Positions 23,780 through 36,194 of a stretch of DNA of 64,000 bases are shown one piece after another (the stretch's first letter is position 1; the number at the start of each line of letters is the position of its first letter). Under the pieces are notes generated by a model. It worked only from the letters and a program-made list of their open reading frames with translations. It was not told the DNA's origin and did no database searches. The DNA comes from Rhytidiadelphus loreus. Its lineage: Eukaryota; Streptophyta; Bryopsida; Hypnales; Hylocomiaceae. The position numbers and the translations under genes were made by a program. The DNA lies in assembly GCA_947034895.1 (NCBI GenBank), contig OX344764.1, forward strand, positions 45,365,348-45,429,347, written 5' to 3'.

Positions 23780-25100
23780 CATACTAATTAGTGTAGGCGC
23801 CGGCGCGCCGCCCTCGTTTCTGGTGGTTAATTAACCGCCAACTCTTGTAACGACGCGGCGTCTAAAAGTGTCCGATCCGATCGTGTATGACAGACAATGG
23901 GAGATCTTATTCAGAAATTTGACCTCCAATGGATTGTTGTTGGTTCTTTATTCTAACCCTGGAACGTCCACGTGAAAATCTACTGTCACGGCCTAATTAA
24001 CCCTGTAACAACGCGTGGACGGCGGCGCCGCCTAGCTAAGACCTGTCGTACGGATGACAGAGAATCCTTCTGTGGAATTCGATTCAATCTCCGGATCGAT
24101 CATAATCCAATCGACCCATGATAGGTTTGATCACGTTTGTAACTACTTGCTTTAGATAAGTTCGTTACAATCGTTTAGATCGAATTCCTGTCGATGCACA
24201 GGTTGGGAATTCAACCCATAAGTTTGTTCTAGAGTTCAATTGAATTTGTTAGCTAGCAACGACAACAAGTTTCGATCGGCTCTGAACGTCGAGGCATGCT
24301 TCAGCAAGGCTGACGCTGGAGCATTGGAATCGCATTCGCCGATTGGCCCAAGGTGGAACTGCAGCTAGCCTACGACTCCGAGACCTGTTCTCACTGTAAG
24401 TCTTCTGTTTTTGTCACTTTACTTTGTGCTTTACATTAGATATGGATGTTCAGTGCTGAGCAGATATCACAATTAGTGTTTAATTTGAAGGGGAATGCCA
24501 TTTCAATTGACAATTTTCTGTTAACATGGCAAAGTCTTGCACAATTTGGTGCTGGACGTAAATCTACACCTACTGTAAGTTAAAGGTTGTACATAACAAA
24601 GAAAATGAACAAACTAATGCACTTTTGCATAAATCCCATTTGAAGCAATCAGAAAAACTTGCGTATGTAATTGAAACTGCCGTGAGTCAGAGCGTTGTTG
24701 AACACTCTGCTGAGACGATTAATTGAGAATGATTGTTTAGATCTGTACATTGGGGTTCATGTAAAGGCTGAGACTGAAGATCACGATTATAGGTTACAAT
24801 CCTCTTAGTCGTAGTTAGGGTTGCCTTACACATCGAATTTGGCAGAGGATAGTGTCGAGTACGAAAATATACAATGTCCGTAGAGATGAGAAGGGTCAAG
24901 TCAAAAAAATTTAGAAAATTTTCTTCGGAGTATGGCGAAGTTTCTTGTCTGTACCTACAGTACATTTGCGACACTTCCAAGGTGTTCCATTATTTGATTT
25001 TGTGCTTGGGGGCCTCACAAATCTACAGCTCCGGTCCAATTTCAAAACCAGAGCATGGGTACATACTAGAAACCTAATGAGAGTCTTCTGTGAGTCTTTG
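23780..25100 (+). repeat. 5'-exon/splice-donor cassette, copy B1
   Basis: A GC-richer segment whose core (about 24260-24395) ends CTCACT followed by the splice donor GTAAGTC at 24396. It continues into sequence repeated at 25440-25900 (+), at 40210-40870 (-) and, for the exon/donor core, at 49060-49300 (-). The exon-like part contains no long frame, so a 5' UTR or promoter role is likeliest. It is the outer of two direct copies upstream of the F-box gene. Confidence 0.6.
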
Positions 25101-25439
25101 GATAAGAGCTCCTTTTTTTTTTCTTTCTGAACAAATGAAACGGAATTTCATTGCAAAGTCAGAGTGCAAGAGCTTTCGAACAGTGTCGAGACCATAATAT
25201 CCATTAAAACCTCGTGATGTTTCGGAAAACAAAAAATGTCTGGCACGGACTCACCACCCTCACTCGTCTTTGTCGGCTAACACGTGCTTTATATTCAGAG
25301 TACTTTATATCTGGAGTAGTCAATCGCACTCATCAGGAAACACAGCTGCTCCAGTGTGAGTCAAAGTATGCAGCTGAGAATTCACTTTCCGGATCTGAGT
25401 CCAATCGACCCATGATAGCTTTGATCGCATTGCACTTGC

Positions 25440-26263
25440 TGTAGGTTGACGCCTTCGCCGATTGACCCAAGGTGGAACTGCAGCCTACGACTCCGAGACC
25501 TGTTATCACTGTAAGTCTTCTGTTTTTGTCACTTTAATTTGTGCTTTGCATACATTAGATATGGATGCTCAGTGTTGAGCAGATATCACAAGTTTTTAAT
25601 GTGAAAGAGGATGTCAATTCAATTGGCAATTTTCTATTAAAACAGGGCAAAGTCTTGCACAATTTGGTACAGAACGTCAATCTACACCTACGTTAAATAT
25701 TGTACACAACAAAGAAAATGAACAAATGCACTAACTTTTGCTTATATCCCATTTGAAGCAATCAGAAAAACTTGCGTATGTAATTGTAAGTGCCGTGAGT
25801 CACAGCGTTGTTCACTTTCTGCTGAGACGATTAAATATTGAGAATGTTTAGATCTGTACTTTTGGGTTCATGTAAAGCCTGAGACTGAAGAGTGAATTGC
25901 AATTTCGTATGGAATTGCCGTGGTGATGACAAAAATACACCGTCCAAAAATCATTTACTCATGGGCTATGCTAGATACTGGCCTAGAAACAATGCAGAGT
26001 GAGTCCTGGACAGAGGACCATGCATGATCTGAATAGTGGCTACCAATTCCATGACGACCTCCATGATCATATCGAACGAACTAAACTGAGTAAACAACAT
26101 TGCAAAAAAGACCCAATCTTGATATATAATAAATTGGCTGGAAAAACTTATTTAAGGATCAGATGATTAGGATAGGAAAGGAATATGGTAATGATATATT
26201 TTGGTGTCAGGAATAAGGGGGAAATTACAATTTACAGAATTCTTGAAATTGTGTTCCCTACAG
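25440..26263 (+). other. Likely 5' UTR exon and intron of the F-box gene (cassette B2)
   Basis: An exon-like stretch ending TGTTATCACT is followed by donor GTAAGTC at 25511. A pyrimidine-rich tract and acceptor TTCCCTACAG end at 26263, directly before the ATG at 26264. This gives an intron of about 750 bp in the 5' UTR. The model is inferred from splice signals and from conservation of the donor in the other cassette copies. Transcript evidence is not available here. Confidence 0.45.
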
Positions 26264-27559
26264 ATGTTACGAGAGTTGTCACCCTTTCTTCAAGTTTTCG
26301 CTTCGATGTTCCGAAAGAGCGAAGCCGGAAGCCCGGCGGATCTACCCCCCACCAAGGAGGACAAAGGGGACTTGGACAATTTTCCTCCAGAAGTGAAGGG
26401 ACATGTTCTGGATCACCTCAGTTATGAGCAAATTGTGCAACTGAAGTCCCTCTCCAAAGGCTGGAATTCTTTGATCCAAAGCGATGGGTTCCTTCAAGCT
26501 GTGTCACTGAGAGAGAATCCATGGTTGACAGCATGCTATTTCTTCATCGAAAATGGAGTCTGGCAATGGGCAGGCTTTGACCCAAATCGGAATTCCAAGT
26601 TGGGTCAAAGCCTGCCCAACAATGGTAAGTGGCGAAAGCTACCTCCTCTGAAATTCCTTCCTCCCAATTGTGACCCCGACCCGGATTTGTTCAAGCAATT
26701 TCTCTTCTGTGCCAACGAGGGGCTGGTGTGCATGAATTTTTCCAAGTCGCCAGACAAGGAGCGATTAATTGTGTTCAATCCTCTCACTGAACAATGGAAG
26801 GAGCTTCCTCCATTGCTCCATCGGCGGAACCCTGTTTTAATGCACATGTATGTGGATCAGTCCTCAAAATCATACCACATACTTGCAGTAGGTAGTTCTG
26901 CATCAGGTGAAGAGAGTTTGTCGAGAATCACAGAATTATATGATTCTCAAACTGGTCAGTGGGAGAGAGTGGGGGATTTTCCTGGTCCAGCTTTTGCACT
27001 GAATGAATATCAATCTGGTGTGTTTCACCATGGCAACATTTTTTGCATTGGATTTGTTGAACTTGGTGATCAAATAGTGAAGGGCATCTTGGGATACAAC
27101 TTGGAAGAAGGAATTTGGTCTACAAAATGGACTAGTGAAGGTTTGCCGATCTCTACCATTCTTCAACTGGTGGAAAACAATGGCAAATTGTTTTTGTTCT
27201 CGGAGCGTGACAATGGCCCAATTACCGAGCATTGGGTTGATAGAGTTGAGTGGACTCCAAGGGAAGGAGACTTTGAGGAGAAGATTGATGTTTTCAAGCT
27301 TGTGAATGTTTTGAAGAAGGAAAAGAGTGGCTGTAGGAGTTTGGAAGTGTATCCGGAATATGCATTGGTTCCATTTAGTGAATCACAACTATGCATCTTC
27401 AACACCGTGGATCACAGTGGGGAGGTTTTTGATATTGGAGGTGAAGAGAAGAGTGAAGCTCTTCCGGCCTTGCCTGAAGGATTTCGAGGCGATTTGGGTC
27501 TTTTCAGTTTGAACCCTTTATCATTCGCAATGGAGCCACGGTTCAGTAGCAAAGTATAG
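26264..27559 (+). CDS. F-box protein with kelch-like C-terminal repeats
   Basis: 431 residues from the ATG at 26264. The open frame extends further 5', but that part has no ATG in frame and contains a splice-acceptor-like TTCCCTACAG just before this ATG. ATG 26306 is an alternative start. The F-box is at about residues 38-78 (LDNFPPEVKGHVLDHL then QLKSLSKGWNSLI), the part that binds SKP1 in SCF ubiquitin ligases. The rest matches plant F-box/kelch proteins: VFNPLTEQWKELPPL, HILAVGSS, ITELYDSQTGQWERVGDFP, SGVFHHGNIFCIGF and ILQLVENNGKLFLF are kelch-like blades that would bind the substrate. No frameshift or stop is seen, so it is probably functional. The substrate is unknown. It is the only intact host gene I can support here. 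Confidence 0.9.
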   Translation: MLRELSPFLQVFASMFRKSEAGSPADLPPTKEDKGDLDNFPPEVKGHVLDHLSYEQIVQLKSLSKGWNSLIQSDGFLQAVSLRENPWLTACYFFIENGVWQWAGFDPNRNSKLGQSLPNNGKWRKLPPLKFLPPNCDPDPDLFKQFLFCANEGLVCMNFSKSPDKERLIVFNPLTEQWKELPPLLHRRNPVLMHMYVDQSSKSYHILAVGSSASGEESLSRITELYDSQTGQWERVGDFPGPAFALNEYQSGVFHHGNIFCIGFVELGDQIVKGILGYNLEEGIWSTKWTSEGLPISTILQLVENNGKLFLFSERDNGPITEHWVDRVEWTPREGDFEEKIDVFKLVNVLKKEKSGCRSLEVYPEYALVPFSESQLCIFNTVDHSGEVFDIGGEEKSEALPALPEGFRGDLGLFSLNPLSFAMEPRFSSKV

Positions 27560-29339
27560 CGAAAAGAAGTAGTTAATCCAATCTGTAACGGAAAATGCTA
27601 ATGCTACTGTATATCTCAAATGCTTTAGGTATTCCTAGATTTAAGTTTACACTCAGTTTCAAGCGACTGACATGAAAGAGGGAGCACCTAAGCTTTGCGA
27701 TCAGCTTTGCCTTTGTACGTGTGTCCGCTGATGCCTACATAGCGGGCAGATTACCGGTAGATTCCAATGCTTAAATTGACAAGAAACTGTACTGTACAGA
27801 GAAAATTTAGTATTCAATGCATGTATTCAATTTGGTAGTCAATCTGACCCTGTAAGCCACCTGGGGTCTGATTGACGAATGTGAGCAGTTGCAGCAGGCA
27901 ATGGAAAGAGGTGGAAATTCCCTTGAGCATTGAGACATTCTCTATCCAAAATAAATTAATCGATGGACACAAAGCTTATTTCTCTAGTGTGTAAGGCAAC
28001 TTTGAGCTCCTTGCTCTAGATCAAAATTGCATGACCATATTGCATGGAAATTGTACAAATTACCCTGCTTCTCTCATATTGCAGGAGATTCCTGAATACA
28101 ATATATTGATCCCTCAGAATCCGAGTGAAGCAGTTATCGTCAAAATCGTTAAATAGGCGATATTCCAATACTGTACTTTCGCGCGGTTTAGTGCGGGCGG
28201 CCTGAAACCAAAATCTATAACTTTGGTCCCAGTTTGTGGCCTGAAATTAGACCTAAAGTTAAGAAGATATGTTACAATTTTTGGCTGTTGGAATACCGCA
28301 AATTAGACAAATTTGACGTTATTTATAGCAGCAGAAAAATATGCATGTAGACTGTTTCCTCACAATGCAAAAGAGCTGTAACATTGCTTCACATAATTAG
28401 CAAGATACATCACTTTCGCAATATGTGGATAAATTCACCACCAAATTTTGTGGTGCATTTGTGAAAAAATCACGGAGCTCAAGGACCGGACAATCATGCA
28501 CTGAGCTGTGCCAGCTGCAAAAAAACAGAAATGCTCAACGCCCAAGCCTGAAATCTGGCGCTCAAATAGCTTGAATAAATAACTTAAAAACAACTAGCTA
28601 CAGGATGTACGTTGACCTCCCATTCGTATGAAGAACTTCGATATGCTTGCTAGTCATTAAAACTGCAAAACAGAACACAAAAGCGTCACGTTAAACCTTC
28701 TCTATCGAAGACCAAGTATACTAATTAAACAAACCATGCAAGTTTGAAACCAGCACCAAAAATTGAGAGGTCTAAACTCTAGGATAGTATGGATTTATGT
28801 TTCAGAACGCGCGTTCTGAATGGTGCCAATTCTGGAAGGTGGCAAAGTATTGGAATGAAATTGATGTTACAGTTAGAAATCAAAAGTGGTCACTCACATT
28901 GAATTGGATCGGAAATACCGTTCATCCGGATGAGGTAACCAAATCGAATCGGATCTCTGGTCGACCGCGTGAGGCGAGCCCATCATCCTGCATTACAAGC
29001 GCATAACAAACATGCAAGACTAACACTCTTTGTCGCAAGGCAAGTTCGTTCACAAAGAAAATTAATTAAATAGGCAGACGCCAAACAAATTATTTTTAAA
29101 TCAAAACTCAAAACCAAAAACTTCTACGTAACTATGTACAATACACACGTCACCTTGTTTCCCACCAACTTTCACCCACGCCTCCAACCTAGCTACACTC
29201 AAAGCTTGCTTGCATGCATGATGTATACACTCACAGTTTGTTATCATCATGCTACATATATGCTGCACTCACACTTCCTTATCCAATCGACCGATCAACG
29301 AGTCTCACTCATTCTCATTCACAGCAAACTGTAGGATCC
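27560..29339. other. 3' flank of the F-box gene, no further gene seen
   Basis: Includes the probable 3' UTR, with an AATAAA-like signal near 27949. Short frames in 28797-29006 have no recognisable domain. Confidence 0.4.
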
Positions 29340-29990
29340 GGCCTTTTCAATATATCCCGAGATCTGGGATCGCCTAGATAGAAATGAGTACTTGAAAGCC
29401 AACGAAGCGTATCGAGAAACATGAATATGAAAGTCACTCGCACAAAACCACCGCAGAGAACGGTGATGAGTTCGGCGTTCGCATCTAGCCGCACGTCATG
29501 CGAGCAGGGGAACATTCAAAGGGGCGAACGGTCCAATCTGCGCAAAGTTAACCAGAACTGTGCACAGAGTCCGGTGACAAAGAGCGAGCGAGCTTTCATC
29601 GCTCGACTCGTCGATCGAAGTGCCCAGCTCGACATAAGATGCGACTAGAGGCGAAAGCCTCCACCGAGGATTGATGAATCCAGAGAGACAGGAGCTTCGA
29701 TTCGATTCTTCCGGCCGGGGAGAGCTTCCGCCGCAGCACCTTGGATGCATGGTTCCAGAATACAAGCCCAAATGACTGGACTGCCTGGTCCAAAACGCAA
29801 TACTAGCTTGAACACTAATCGATCTGAAGGAAAGTTAGGATAGAATTCCATGAACGAGACTTTGCTGGGCTTCCTTGGCGTGCGAGAAGATAACTGAAAC
29901 TTCGACTGCGGGTCACGAGGACACCCCCCTGGATACACACTCACACGGAAATTCCCTTTTCATCGAGTGTACCCTGTGCCGTTGCCACAG
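29340..29990. other. GC-richer island with unassigned open frames
   Basis: Base composition is clearly more GC-rich than the flanks. Overlapping frames of 65-100 codons are open on both strands (for example 29645-29944 minus and 29421-29648 plus). None shows a domain I recognise. It could be an exon of an unrecognised gene or a decayed gene copy. Confidence 0.3.
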
Positions 29991-30335
29991 TCAAAAGAAA
30001 AGGAAAAGTAATCTTCTAATATTTGAACTCATAAATTTTTTCAAAATTCAAATAATTTTTCACACAGTGGGTACAAACACCATGAAACAAAACCCGTGCA
30101 CCCCTCCTTGCAGAGTGCTTTCCGAAGGTACCAAGAATGCAACCAAGGGATTGACGGTTCAAGAGATCTCACCATAATCAACAAAGCAAAACAAATACCC
30201 TAACTTAAGGCATGGATCTACAAACAAAATATTCACCCATAGCTTGGAGTGAAGTGGCTAAACTTCTTTCACACACTAAGCCATGTACAAAAAGCGACCA
30301 AACTTTATATAAAAGAGAAAACAGTTTTTGGAATT

Positions 30336-30575
30336 ATGGTCAATTTCGTTAAAATGGCGGTATTCCGCATGCCATTTTAATAGAATATCTTCTACAAATG
30401 GAGAATAAGTGTGCCACAATAGGGTCATACATATGCCAATTTTATGCCTAGCACATTCAAATCACTCCTAGTTCACACATTTCCACTCCCCTCGGACAAT
30501 CTTTCCATTGTTTTCATTCTTTCAGTGGTTTCATTTTGTGCCATTTTAATGGAATACCGCCATTTTAACGAAATT
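30336..30575. mobile_element. 4-bp-TSD MITE (copy 2), right end damaged
   Basis: Begins ATGGTCAATTTCGTTAAAAT and shares the interior of the 157-401 copy. The right inverted end is intact up to CGAAATT, but the expected GACCAT and target duplication are missing (AGTCTTCAG follows). It abuts another related element at 30591. Confidence 0.8.
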
Positions 30576-30590
30576 AGTCTTCAGACTAAA

Positions 30591-30755
30591 ATGTCAATTT
30601 CGTTAAATTGGTGGTATTTTATTTTTATATTACCTTCCAATGAAAACATTGGTTTGGAAATGAAATTCCATACACGTCCTAGATGTTAGACCTAAATGTA
30701 CATGAATGTCACAATTTTTGGTGCTAGACTTGTGATACTTTAACAAAATTGACAT
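30591..30755. mobile_element. Diverged 4-bp-TSD MITE relative
   Basis: The inverted ends are ATGTCAATTTCGTTAAATTG and AACAAAATTGACAT. The length is 165 bp, the flanking duplication is unclear and the interior is unrelated to the 245-bp form. Confidence 0.6.
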
Positions 30756-31548
30756 TCAAAGCTACTCCTAAAATGTAGTTTCCCCCTCTTTGCATAGAAA
30801 TGATAGAACTTACTATAGAAATTGAAACATCATGGAAGTTAGCAAAAACAATTTTGATTGATTGATTCTAAAAAAAATTGAATTTTTTTTCCCAATTACA
30901 ACAATACAACACATCATGGAAATCCCCCCTAAAATGATTTTCCTCTTTGAATTTATATTCTAGGAGGTTCAAATTTAAGTGTTATGGGGGCTTATACATG
31001 TTGTTAGAAATTATTAGGGAGACAATAAGATGAAAGGACAATGTTAGGGTACATTGATTTGTTCTAATAGTGCATGTGAGACCAAGTTCTCTAAGTCACA
31101 CTATTTTGAATTAGAGAGTGAATATTGAAGTATATATCATATCGTACTAATTTTCACACACATATATACAAATGGTGGAAACACTAATTTCCTAAGGTTG
31201 AAACAACTTAATTTGATTAAATTTAGACATAGCTTAATCTTCTTGTCTTTCAAGAACAATGTTTTGGTGAATGTTTTGAGAAGAGGGACCAAAATTCCAA
31301 ACAAAAGAAATCAACTCTTATAGGGATACTTTATGGACATTCTTCATTTGAGTCATTTCCTCTTAGAAACCCAACCAATTTATGAAGTGGCTTAACAACA
31401 TAGACAAATTCAATCCTATCTCTAGTTTTCTATGGAGTCTTAAACTATTTCAATGAATGAGATAATCAACCCTAGAGCAATTTGAAAGCTACAATGAGTC
31501 CTTTTTTCTTTAGTCTGTTCTTGGGAATAAAGTAGAGAGATTGCATAT

Positions 31549-31873
31549 ATGGGCAATTTTGTTAAAATGGTGGTATTCCATGTGCCATTTTCAAACCGCC
31601 TAATTTGAACTATAAAGTTGACATCTAAAAAAAGGTATAGATTTTAGAAATCTTGAACTTTTATAGATTTCAGAAATCTAAGATTGGTATATATTTTAGA
31701 TTGTGTGGTCTGGATTGTAAAAGTGACATCTAGGATAGTTGTAGATTTCATACATCTAGGAAAGGTATATATTTTAGGCATCTAAGATAGTTTTATAATT
31801 CAAACCATCTAATCTAAACTGTCAAAACTGCCAAAGTAGGTGGAATGGCACCATTTTAACAACTATTGCCCAT
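31549..31873. mobile_element. 4-bp-TSD MITE, 325-bp form
   Basis: Ends ATGGGCAATTTTGTTAAAAT and ...TATTGCCCAT are flanked by ATAT (31545-31548) and GTAT (31874-31877), a duplication with one mismatch. The interior has repeated short blocks like AGATTTCAGAAATCTA, also seen in the 43892 and 45000 copies. Confidence 0.75.
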
Positions 31874-33823
31874 GTATGGAAGTAGAGAGATGCAAAAGAA
31901 ACTTCAACCATGCCATTATGGTTGACATATATTAAAGTTTGTTTATTTAAGGTTCCATTAATGACTTTGAGAAGTCCAAACAAGTGACTCCTAAATTACA
32001 TTTATTCATTAGAAAAAAGACTTCATTTTGCAAGAGATTTTTAAGAGAAAAAGAGAGGAGAAGGATTGGAAATAGAAAGTGATGGATGATTGGGTATTAA
32101 AGCGTAAGGTATACACACCCAAAATCATTCCAAGTCTGATTGTGATAATTACTTTGGTCTCCAATTGCTCATTTTTACTTCATAATGTAATGAATTTTAA
32201 AGGGTCAACTCCTAGCATTATGTCTACTTTAATGTTGAATTGGGTTGAAAAGTCATGGATTTTTTAACTTTAACAAACACCACCATGCAATTTGTGCACG
32301 TGGAAAAAGTTCATTCATTATTCTATAATCTTGAGGGATGCTTTTGGATTACCTCAGTGACATAGCGGACTTGTTTTGATTGGTTTGGAGATTCTATAGT
32401 TTGTCCCTGCTAGTTCTTATGTTTCCCTGTGATTTAATGTCATCATGGGGGGATCTTCAAATAATTCCTATATGTAAGGAAATTGAGTGAGTCAATTTAT
32501 GAAATGCACTAAAAAATGCACAAATTCCCCCCTCAATAGAATTCCATGTCTCATATTTCCCTATGTTGGTCACATTCCCTGTATATAGAAAAAAGAGGTA
32601 AAAAAAGGAATTGTTGCAAGGGATTTCTATAATAGTGCCTATAGAGGACTTTGAAATGTTCGTTGTGTGACCATGTAATATAGTTATTGTTTTTTGAAAA
32701 AGTGTTGAAATGTAGATGACTTAAAATTAGATAAAGCACTATATTTCTACATTCATCTACTAATAGGATCAAAAAACACTTTTCAATTATATTCATGCAT
32801 TTTTTTATCCAAATTTAGAAACTTCATCTATATTTTAAGTAGCAATGGAATTTCATTGGCAAAAATAGACTACATTTACTTGGCAAGAATAGAGATTTAT
32901 TGGATAGTAGGATTAGTTGTAAGAAACATTGGCTGATTTTGTAGCATTTTAGTAGTTTTCATAACTTTTTCTAGGAGTATTATATAAAATTAGAAAAAAA
33001 AATTAGAAAAATGAAAACAAAACATGGGCATTGTACATACCTTTATAATGAAGGTAATATTGAAGGAAAAACGTAGAAAAACTCTTTAAGTAGGAGAACT
33101 ATAAAAAAGAAATCTCAACGAAATAGGTACTTTGACAAATTAATTTGTAAAAAAATAGGAAAACCAATTTACAAAAGAACTAAAAATTGAAATTTTTTAA
33201 AGACTTGATGGTAATGAGATTTCACCAAAAGAATGAACATGAAACCATCTTCAATGTAAAGAAGTGCATGTGCAAGGAAGCCCTATTTGTATGAATGTAG
33301 AGGATATAAAATAATCTATTTTTAGATTCCTTCCAATAAGAATATGTCCATCTATTGTAGAAGTAGACTAGAAAAATTTCAGCTCTAGATCATTAATTTG
33401 GGATATTCCATAGTCCATTGTACTCAAAACCACTAAACCTCAAAAGGCAACAAATTAGCAAAATTGAATTTTAAATATATAAATGGATTTTTTGAAATCT
33501 CTAAAAATAAAGGACATGATTACAATGGAAACACCCATCTCCAATAAAAAAAATTCAAGTTCATTGGGTTCATGCTTCAAAAGTTATAGTGGGTTACAAG
33601 TCCATCACGCTACATGTGACAAAAAAAAAGGATTGATGTTTCTTGCAATCATCCTATTCATAATTGGTGTAGTTTGGCCTCATGGTGCTAGAAAAAGGTG
33701 TTGTCATGTAAGGAGTTAAAAGAACCAAATTAGGATTCAATTGGATAAGGATAGTATCCTCCTAGGGACAACAATGGGAAGCTATGTGTTTTTGCTTTCA
33801 TCACCAAGAATTTGTCTTTATGG

Positions 33824-33987
33824 TAGGGGAATTTTGTTATAATGGCGCCATTCCACAACTTTGGCACTTTTACGGTTTAGACTACATGGTTTAAAATGTA
33901 CACGCATCCTAGAAGGCACTTTTACAATTCAAACCATGAGGTCTGAAAATGGCATATGGAATATGCTATTTTAATGAAATTACCTAT
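33824..33987. mobile_element. Degenerate 4-bp-TSD MITE
   Basis: Ends TAGGGGAATTTTGTTATAAT and ATTTTAATGAAATTACCTAT are inverted repeats of the family type. A clean duplication is not visible. Confidence 0.55.
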
Positions 33988-34136
33988 CTTTTCTCCAAAA
34001 ATGAATTTACCAAAATACATGTGAAAAATTACCTAAGTTTTCATTCTATTTTATAAAATAAAATTATAAATCCAATTTGTCTATATATGTGCAATGACCA
34101 AAGGGACAACAATGGCTCATCCATCCTTAGAGAATA

Positions 34137-34735
34137 CTCCCTCCATCCCATAATACTAGTCTTTTTTTTACTAATGAAAGTATTAAGGATTTGGCAACAA
34201 TTTTTATATACATGTTATGAGTAAATGATTCTATAGTGAATGTGCAATGTGTCTTTTCAAGTCAAAAAAACAAGTGGACATGGCTATAAATTGCAATAAA
34301 GGAAAGTTAAAAAAAAGTAGGAGGTTGCAACAAATACACAATGCTATACATAAATAAGGATAGGCTCTACAAAGAAGGAAGAGTGGAAGACTTTGTGTAC
34401 AGCTACCGTGCATTCTCTATATATAGATTTGCACAAGATTGACTTGGAATTCAATAGATTCAATGAAAAATGCAATGTTTTTTGGTCTTTGAACCAATCA
34501 ACTTCATAATTGCTACAAAAAAAATCCAATTTTCCAATTTAAAAAATTTGTAATGTAAATAATAAACTAGATTTCTAACCTCTCCTACTTCTGATTTCAT
34601 TACTTAATGTAAAAAAGAAATAATTTCCAACCCAAAAATCAGGTCTGAAGTACATTACTAAAAAAGACAAGTAATTGGGAATAAATGAAAAACATTAAAA
34701 GGAAACTAGCTTATAGTATCATGGGTTAGAGGGAG
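34137..34735. mobile_element. Stowaway-type MITE (copy 2)
   Basis: The left end is CTCCCTCCATCCCATAATAC and the right end is GTATCATGGGTTAGAGGGAG, with TA on both sides (34135-34136 and 34736-34737). A right-end remnant of the same element lies at about 45440-45470 in the paralogous segment, so insertion predates the segment duplication. Confidence 0.75.
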
Positions 34736-34841
34736 TATATAGTGTAATGTAGGGATGATTTTGAGGAGTGGGAGTATGAGATGGGTTAGAGGGAGTATAT
34801 AGTGTAATGTAGGGATGATTTTGAGGAGTGGGAGTATGAGA
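34722..34841. repeat. 60-bp tandem duplication
   Basis: Two identical 60-base units, 34722-34781 and 34782-34841, each spanning the Stowaway right end and the flank GTGTAATGTAGGGATG. The paralogous site near 45460 has one unit only. Confidence 0.85.
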
Positions 34842-35320
34842 TGTAGTGGTTCAATGGTACGCGGGGTATTTCTTAGTGCAGATCATGTAAAGTAGTAGTA
34901 GAGTTTGGCTATTTAATTAAATTCCAGTTTGCGTCTGGAAAATTTTATGGCAGTTTTGTTATTAATTGAATACAAAGGTGAATTATCATATGTCTTGGAA
35001 CAACGACGTCTGCAAGCAGCTAATTATGAAATTTGTTTGGTTGGCTAAAACTTGATCTAGCCGTTGAGCAACACAGCAATTGGAGGGCTCATACCCATTT
35101 CATTGTCACATACAGTAGTGGAGTCTAAACGTCTATAAAAGTTGCACTACTATTTACCAAATTTCACAAAATTCACCAAAGTTTCACCAAAATTCAAGAC
35201 TATGAACACTTAACTTCCTTCTCACAATCGCCTCACAATCGCCTCTAAGGTAGAACAACTCAATGCCCTCAGTCACCCAATTCTTGGACCCTCCCATTTT
35301 ACTCAGTCACACAGGAAGAC

Positions 35321-35452
35321 CGGCATGGCGTCACCCCTAGGGTATTATATTGCAACATGCATCTTTATCCCACCTAAGCTTTCTGTTTTAAGAAAGTTTT
35401 GGGGGGGTAAAGATGCATGTTGAAATATAATACCCCAAAGGTAATGCCTGCC
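35321..35452. repeat. Foldback with about 55-base arms
   Basis: The arm GGTATTATATTGCAACATGC and its near complement GCATGTTGAAATATAATACC face each other over a short loop at about 35383-35392, with outer parts also pairing (GGCATGGC and ATGCCTGCC). It could be a small foldback transposon or an RNA hairpin. It lies in the part of copy A that A' lacks. Confidence 0.7.
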
Positions 35453-35551
35453 ATTCTCCCTATGTCACCCATCCATTATCACAAGCTTAGCAACCCTTTA
35501 GCATCATGACCACACACTTGGGGGAGACATGTCAGTACTTGGTTTAGCATA

Positions 35552-35963
35552 AGGTAGGTGGTTCAAAATCCGCCCCTTTTCTTTAGATCGTCTTGTAGGT
35601 AGCTGTAGAATGGATGCAAGGTGATCCTTGAATGGACCTCTTTGCTCTGTTAATGAATTCAAGAAGAATTGTTTTTATTTATTGTAAGAGCCAATCATTG
35701 GCTGTGATTTCTGCACATTTCTTTATAAGTCACAACGGGAAAGATTTTGGGACACCTATGGTCACAAATAGGTGCCTATGACCCGGATCTTTGAAAATTT
35801 ATAAGTAATTCAAAAATGCTTGGAAAAATATGAAACTACTTGTGTTGGGTTTTGCATCTATTTTTCTTTCTATGAAAAATGAGTTAAAAAATCATTTTGT
35901 CCTTGGAAACCTGTGAAAAAGGCAAATCAGCCCTTAAAGTGACGGTTTATGAGCACACTACCT
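35552..35963. mobile_element. 411-bp MITE with TA duplication (copy 3)
   Basis: The left end AGGTAGGTGGTTCAAAATC is diverged; the right end is GAGCACACTACCT. TA lies at 35550-35551 and 35964-35965. The interior matches the copies at 13776 and 36195. Confidence 0.7.
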
Positions 35964-36194
35964 TATATGGGTCTACTCGTGCTCTGCTTTACTAATTTAG
36001 TCCCAACAAACTTTGAAAAAATGATAGAAAACTCATTTCTTGTTGGAACGTCTTGAGCCAGGTGACAAATAGCTTCTCCAAGATACCTAGATAGCAAATC
36101 TGCTTAGTGGTAATTTCGGTGGTAATACGCATGTTTACCTTACTTCCCAACAAGGTGCTTACAATACAATACTTATGTGTTACATCTACATGTA

